Below, piece by piece: positions 60,202 to 64,000 of a stretch of DNA of 64,000 nt. Under the pieces are notes generated by a model that was not told where the DNA came from, ran no database searches, and saw only the letters and a program-made list of their open reading frames with translations. The stretch is from Propionivibrio sp. Its GTDB lineage: Bacteria > Pseudomonadota > Gammaproteobacteria > Burkholderiales > Rhodocyclaceae. Position 1 is the stretch's first letter; each line of letters starts with the position of its first letter. The stretch spans positions 1-64,000 of the forward strand of contig JARKPC010000248.1 in assembly GCA_029975435.1 (NCBI GenBank), read 5' to 3'. The translations under genes and the position numbers were made by a program.

Positions 60202-61377
60202 TCAGGTTGACTTGGAACTTTCTTGATCTTCGCGCAGCAGATGGCGGGGCAGGAAGAATGCGTTGGCAATGAGCGTCGGCACCACCGCGCTGCCGATGAC
60301 CGCCGCGACGAGGTAGGAATACTGCGCCTGGTCGATGACCTTGTGCGACAGCCCGAACAGCGCCGAGATCGTGCCGAAGGTAAGCCCCGTCGACATGAGC
60401 AGCGTGGTGTAGGCGGCCTCCTGGCGCGGCGACTTGTAGAAGCGGGCGAGCGGATAGACGCCGGCGACCTTGGTGAACATTTTGGCGAAGAGCAGCACGA
60501 ACAGCGCCATCGGTGCGGCGACGATCGCCTGCATCGAGACGAGCGACCCGGCGCGGATGAAGTAGAACGGCGTGAGCAGTCCGAAGGTCAGCGTACGCAG
60601 GCGGCGTATCAGGGCGTGGTCCTTGCCGACCGTGCCGGCCAGCACCATGCCCATCAGGTAGGCGGGCAGGACCGCCTCGCTGTCCGCCCAGGCGGCGAGT
60701 CCGCCGAGCGCGAACAACCAGAACAGCAGGAACTTGGCTTCGAGTTCCGACGGGCGGCTGCCGTAGCGTTTGAAGAAGCGCGGCGTGACCCAGGGCATGA
60801 TGGCGAACACCACGAGGCTCACGGCGAAGAAGACGAGCGTGCGCATGGAGAACGGCGCGAAGATGAAGCCGAGCGCCAGCACCGTCGCCAGATCGGTAAC
60901 GAAGCACGCGGCCAGTACCGTCTTGCCGTAGTCGGTGGCGTTGAAGCCGAACTCCAGCATGACGGCATAGACGACGGCAACCGAGGTGGTGGACATGGCA
61001 ATGCCGGCCAGCCAGCTCGCCTCGACGCTCCAGCCCAGCCCCCAATACGCGATCGCGGCGCAGCCGAAGAATGGCGCGGCAAAGCTCGCCAGGCCGATGG
61101 CCAAAGACTCCTTCCACTTGCGCCTGAGGATGTGCGGGTCGAGTTCCGCGCCGGCGAGGAAGGTCAGGACGATGGCGCCCGTGCCGGCGAGGAAGCCGAC
61201 CCACGACTCGCTCGATCCGAGCGTGATGCCGCCGAGGAACGCACCGATCAGTAACTGGGCGATCGCGCCGACGACGATTTCGGAAAGTGCGGTGGCGATG
61301 CGCAGCCAGATCGAGAGGAGGCTCGCGGCGAGCGCGAGCCCGAGCCACAGGGCGGCGAGGAACCAGGTGTCAGTCAT
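60202..61377 (-). CDS. Cation/proton antiporter (CPA2/Kef-type)
   Basis: This 391-residue membrane protein has about twelve hydrophobic segments. It carries the Na_H_Exchanger family features GSSESWVGFLAGTGAIVLTFLAGAELDP and WLAGIAMSTTSVAVVYAVM. An Asp in helix 6, seen in the segment AACFVTDLATVLALG, is the likely ion-binding acid. It exchanges Na+ or K+ for H+. Its ATG overlaps the DUF190 gene stop (ATGA). Na+/H+ antiporters are established members of fluoride regulons, perhaps because HF brings protons into the cell. Confidence 0.92.
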   Translation of the reverse strand: MTDTWFLAALWLGLALAASLLSIWLRIATALSEIVVGAIAQLLIGAFLGGITLGSSESWVGFLAGTGAIVLTFLAGAELDPHILRRKWKESLAIGLASFAAPFFGCAAIAYWGLGWSVEASWLAGIAMSTTSVAVVYAVMLEFGFNATDYGKTVLAACFVTDLATVLALGFIFAPFSMRTLVFFAVSLVVFAIMPWVTPRFFKRYGSRPSELEAKFLLFWLFALGGLAAWADSEAVLPAYLMGMVLAGTVGKDHALIRRLRTLTFGLLTPFYFIRAGSLVSMQAIVAAPMALFVLLFAKMFTKVAGVYPLARFYKSPRQEAAYTTLLMSTGLTFGTISALFGLSHKVIDQAQYSYLVAAVIGSAVVPTLIANAFFLPRHLLREDQESSKST

Positions 61378-61697
61378 AAGTCAGGCTCCCCGAGTTTGCC
61401 GAACTCCACCGGCGATTTGACGTAGAAGAGGTGCACGTCTTCGGCTCTGAGACGCTCGAACAGGCGAACCGCCTCCTCGCGCGTGACAGCCATCATGACC
61501 TCGACCGGCTGATCGGTCAGCTCGAAGAAATGCGCCGAGTGGATCCGCTTTCCGCGGCCGAAGCCTTCTCCCGCGGCGATCAGCGTTGCGCCGTGCAAGC
61601 CCATCTCCTGCGCGAGATGCACAAGCCAGTCGCCGATCGGCTTGCCCTTGTGGCGCGAATCCTGATGCGTGAAAAAAGTGATCTGGAACCCGTTCAT
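61374..61697 (-). CDS. DUF190 (PII-like) protein
   Basis: This 107-residue protein is of the DUF190 family, a PII/CutA-like small ferredoxin-like fold. GAAGEGFGRGKRIHSA-type sequence appears in TLIAAGEGFGRGKRIHSAH. DUF190 genes are very often next to or fused with crcB. It may sense nucleotide or ions and modulate the channel or antiporter. It is 10 nt downstream of crcB. Confidence 0.92.
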   Translation of the reverse strand: MNGFQITFFTHQDSRHKGKPIGDWLVHLAQEMGLHGATLIAAGEGFGRGKRIHSAHFFELTDQPVEVMMAVTREEAVRLFERLRAEDVHLFYVKSPVEFGKLGEPDL

Positions 61698-61707
61698 GAC
61701 GCCTCCT

Positions 61708-62091
61708 CTAGCTTTGTTTCAACCAATGCCACGACGCCATGCCGGCGACGGTCATCAGCAGAGACCCAGCGACATGGACGAGAACGGTGCCGGCAGCCCG
61801 TGAGAGACTGCCTTCTTGCAAGGTCGCGACGACTTCGGCGGAAAACGTGGAAAAGGTCGTCAGTCCGCCGCAGAATCCCGTGACGATGGCCAGGCGCCAT
61901 TCCGGGGCAATGCCCGGCGCGAGCGAAAAAAAGGCGATGGCCACGCCAATGATATAGCCGCCGACCAGATTGGCGGTGAGGGTTCCCAGCGGCAAGGCGG
62001 GCAAAAGACTGTTGAGCCTGGCGCCCAGTTGCCAGCGCAGAAGGGCGCCGGCAGCCGCTCCAGATGAAATGGCGATAACCGGTTTAAGCAT
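61708..62091 (-). CDS. crcB: Fluoride ion channel CrcB/Fluc
   Basis: This 127-residue protein has four membrane helices. It has the Fluc signature [13 protein letters not shown] (72-84), with the phenylalanine box and central Na+-binding region, and the conserved Asn41 in [13 protein letters not shown]. Two antiparallel subunits form a fluoride-exporting channel. I start at the ATG at 62091 (MLKPV); the TTG at 62103 is an alternative. It is the first gene after the fluoride riboswitch at 62133-62220, which turns it on when fluoride is bound. Confidence 0.95.
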   Translation of the reverse strand: MLKPVIAISSGAAAGALLRWQLGARLNSLLPALPLGTLTANLVGGYIIGVAIAFFSLAPGIAPEWRLAIVTGFCGGLTTFSTFSAEVVATLQEGSLSRAAGTVLVHVAGSLLMTVAGMASWHWLKQS

Positions 62092-62132
62092 GATCCTGTC
62101 CAAATGTTCTTGATTGCCTGTTGGACAGGTAC

Positions 62133-62220
62133 AAAAAAACCTACGCGACCCGTCCGGGGTACTGCGTAGGCATCATCAGCCTCAAAATGTCGAGGCGGTT
62201 AGAGGAGGAATGCCATCTCC
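62133..62220 (-). promoter_or_regulatory. Fluoride riboswitch (crcB motif) with terminator, upstream of crcB operon
   Basis: On the minus strand the aptamer begins GGAGATGGCATTCCTCC (62220-62204), continues CTCTAACCGCC, has a stem loop and ends GCTGATGATGCCTACGC (62180-62164). CCTACGC pairs with GCGTAGG (62146-62140) and is followed by TTTTTTT (62139-62133), so this is a terminator-type riboswitch. Fluoride binding should hold CCTACGC in the aptamer and prevent the terminator. Architecture matches known crcB leaders. It controls crcB and the genes downstream to 52384. Confidence 0.96.
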
Positions 62221-62229
62221 TTCCCTGAC

Positions 62230-62235
62230 AGTATA
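62230..62235 (-). promoter_or_regulatory. -10 element of the crcB riboswitch transcript
   Basis: TATACT lies 10 nt before the aptamer on the minus strand. The -35 is weak (TTAACC near 62255-62260) and overlaps the end of the molybdopterin oxidoreductase gene. Confidence 0.5.
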
Positions 62236-62256
62236 GCCCGTGCGCAAGGAAGCGGG

Positions 62257-63999
62257 TTAACCCGCCCGACCGCCTTGGCGGGCAAGCCCCTCGCCCGGCG
62301 GTTGACCGCCCATCGAGGCATCCGGCGCCAGCCACACGGCCGTGTCGTGGTAGGCCGCGCCGCCGTTGGGGAATCCCGGCGCCGCACCGACCAGCGCATT
62401 GATCCCGATGCCATCCACAAAACTGCCGCCCGGCCACTGGCTTTCAACCACCAGCGTCGTCGGCTGAACGCCGTCGAACAGGCAGGCGTGCAAGCGAACG
62501 CTTCCGCGCCGGTTGCCGAGGCGAACGAGGCTGCCGTCGGCAATTCCAATCGCTTTCGCGCTATCGGGATGGACGAGAACCGTCGGCCGGCCTTCCCCTG
62601 CACGTGACTTTTCCGTTTCGCTGAAGGTCGTATTGAGGAAATGCCGGGCCGGCGCCGGCACCAGACGGAACGGCGTCTCCAAGGAACCGTTCTCGATGAC
62701 GTCGAGCTGATCCGGCATGGCCGGCATGACGGCATGGTCCGGACCGATCGCCGCCCAATCCGGCGAGAATCGAAAACGCCCGTCCGGATGACCGAAGCCG
62801 TCGAGGAAATGCGCTTTCTCGAAAGGCAGCGAGCAATCCATCCAGCCCTGACGCAGCACGTCATCCGCGCCGGGTTTGCCGGAGGCCGTCAGCACCTGGT
62901 CGACCACCGCCATCGCGCTCATGCCGAAGGCGGGGTGGTCGACTCCCAGACGCCCGGCCAACTGCCCGATGAAGTCGTGATTCGACCGGCACTCCCCGGG
63001 CGGTTCGAGAATCGCCTCCGCCACCTGCAGAAAGGTATGGCCAGACGCCAGGTACAGGTCGTCGTGCTCGGTGAACATGGTCGCCGGCAGGACCACGTCG
63101 GCCAACCGTGCGGTGTCGGTCATGAACTGTTCGTGCACACAGAGAAACAGGTCGTCGCGCAGCAAGCCCTGCCGTACCGCCAGGCTCTCCGGGGCGACGA
63201 CCGCCGGATTGGTGTTCTGGACGAGCATCGCCGTCACGGGCGGCCCGCCGCGCAGGGCGCCGGGATCGCCGGCCAGCACCGCGCCGAGCGCCGACATGTC
63301 CAGTTGGCGGGCGGCCGGAACTGGCCTGTCGAGGCCGTTGAGGAAGCGGCGCTCGAGGCCGTAGATCGCGCTGTGGCCATACAGGGCGCCGCCGCCCTTC
63401 TCCTGCCACGCCCCGGTAACCGCCGGCAGGCAACTGACCGCATGCATCGCCGCCGCCCCATTGCGCTGGCGCGTGAAGCCGTAGCCGATGCGCATGAAGC
63501 TGCGCCGCGTCGCCCCGTAGAGCCTGGCGAATGCGACGATCTGCTCGGCCGACAATCCGGTGATTCCCGCTGCCCACTCCGGCGTCCTGCTCTCCAGATG
63601 CCGCTCCACGACCGGCGAAAAATCGGTAAGACGCGCCAGATAGTCGCGATCGGCCAGCCCGTCCCGGAGCAACACGTGCATCACCGCGCAGGCCAACGCG
63701 CCGTCGGTACCGGGCCGCAGCATCAGGTGCACGTCCGCCTTTTCGGCGGTCGCCGTGCGGTAGGGGTCGACCACCACCAGCTTCGCGCCGGTCTGGCGCC
63801 GCGCTTTCTGCACCCAATGCATGAAGTTGATCTGCGTATGTACCGGATTGCCGCCCCACACCACGATCAACTCCGAATCGACCACCTCGCGCGCATCGAC
63901 GCCGTGCTTGGCCCCGACACCGGCCTGCCATCCGGCGTCGGAAAGCGCGACGCAGAACGTTTCGTGTTGCCGCGACCACCCGGCAAGATGCCCGAGACG
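62257..63999 (-). CDS. Molybdopterin oxidoreductase, alpha-type subunit (5' end outside window)
   Basis: The frame is open from the window edge, so the start lies beyond it; 580 codons are visible. It has SELIVVWGGNPVHTQINFMHWVQ, KLVVVDPYRTATAEKADVHL and TVALRPGTDGALACAVMHVL-type sequence. These are typical of the DMSO reductase family that binds bis-molybdopterin guanine dinucleotide. The C-terminal domain includes the SLVRLGNRRGSVRLHACL molydopterin-dinucleotide-binding segment. The N-terminal Fe-S and Mo-ligand region is not in the window, so substrate (formate, sulfoxide or other) cannot be assigned. The stop is at 62257, just before the fluoride riboswitch promoter. Confidence 0.9.
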   Translation of the reverse strand, partial: RLGHLAGWSRQHETFCVALSDAGWQAGVGAKHGVDAREVVDSELIVVWGGNPVHTQINFMHWVQKARRQTGAKLVVVDPYRTATAEKADVHLMLRPGTDGALACAVMHVLLRDGLADRDYLARLTDFSPVVERHLESRTPEWAAGITGLSAEQIVAFARLYGATRRSFMRIGYGFTRQRNGAAAMHAVSCLPAVTGAWQEKGGGALYGHSAIYGLERRFLNGLDRPVPAARQLDMSALGAVLAGDPGALRGGPPVTAMLVQNTNPAVVAPESLAVRQGLLRDDLFLCVHEQFMTDTARLADVVLPATMFTEHDDLYLASGHTFLQVAEAILEPPGECRSNHDFIGQLAGRLGVDHPAFGMSAMAVVDQVLTASGKPGADDVLRQGWMDCSLPFEKAHFLDGFGHPDGRFRFSPDWAAIGPDHAVMPAMPDQLDVIENGSLETPFRLVPAPARHFLNTTFSETEKSRAGEGRPTVLVHPDSAKAIGIADGSLVRLGNRRGSVRLHACLFDGVQPTTLVVESQWPGGSFVDGIGINALVGAAPGFPNGGAAYHDTAVWLAPDASMGGQPPGEGLARQGGRAG

Positions 64000-64000
64000 G

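Overview
The window is GC-rich, densely packed bacterial chromosome with no rRNA, tRNA, CRISPR array or insertion sequence that I can see. Codon use and gene content (TRAP and ABC uptake systems, a single-chain methylmalonyl-CoA mutase, GarR, many ATGA overlaps) suggest a betaproteobacterium, perhaps Rhodocyclales. That placement is inference.

Positions 1-19,983 form a carbohydrate island. It holds the tail of a DhaL-type kinase, a split transketolase pair, GarR and an SDR. These are followed by an L-ascorbate utilisation set (UlaG, UlaF, UlaE) without the PTS, an FGGY kinase, a DeoR-type repressor and two complete sugar ABC importers. A repeated TGATCGTTT element lies in four of the promoter regions and probably defines the DeoR regulon. 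It ties ulaG, a beta-propeller-like protein, the kinase/repressor pair, ulaEF and the second (Rbs-type) importer together. Positions 20,020-25,509 carry an iron-type alcohol dehydrogenase, a TauE-type exporter, methylmalonyl-CoA mutase and its MeaB chaperone.

Positions 25,561-34,656 hold an RpiR-controlled operon on the minus strand: a TRAP transporter, an M20-type carbamoylase/amidohydrolase and a D-type N-carbamoyl amino acid hydrolase. Next to it are two fold-type II PLP enzymes. Positions 34,963-42,958 hold a MerR (CadR/PbrR-like)-controlled metal P-type ATPase and MFS pair, a chemoreceptor, a second MFS protein with a Nudix hydrolase, and a small HAD protein. A visibly AT-richer gene at 43,084-44,046 looks like an import.

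Positions 44,205-62,220 are the most interesting part: a fluoride-response island with two fluoride (crcB-motif) riboswitches, both on the minus strand. The one at 62,133-62,220 has a textbook terminator. It leads an apparent 11-gene operon: crcB, DUF190, a cation/proton antiporter, uspA, a RecA-like ATPase, enolase, two MutS-like ATPases, a four-module zinc-binding protein, an EamA half-transporter and a HIT hydrolase. The one at 50,132-50,212 leads a NifU-like scaffold, a GGGtGRT protein and two dynamin-like GTPases. A third dynamin-like GTPase sits between the two units on the plus strand. The design suggests fluoride export, replacement of a fluoride-sensitive enzyme (enolase), ion homeostasis and, less expectedly, Fe-S and membrane-GTPase functions under fluoride control. 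The window ends inside a molybdopterin oxidoreductase gene.
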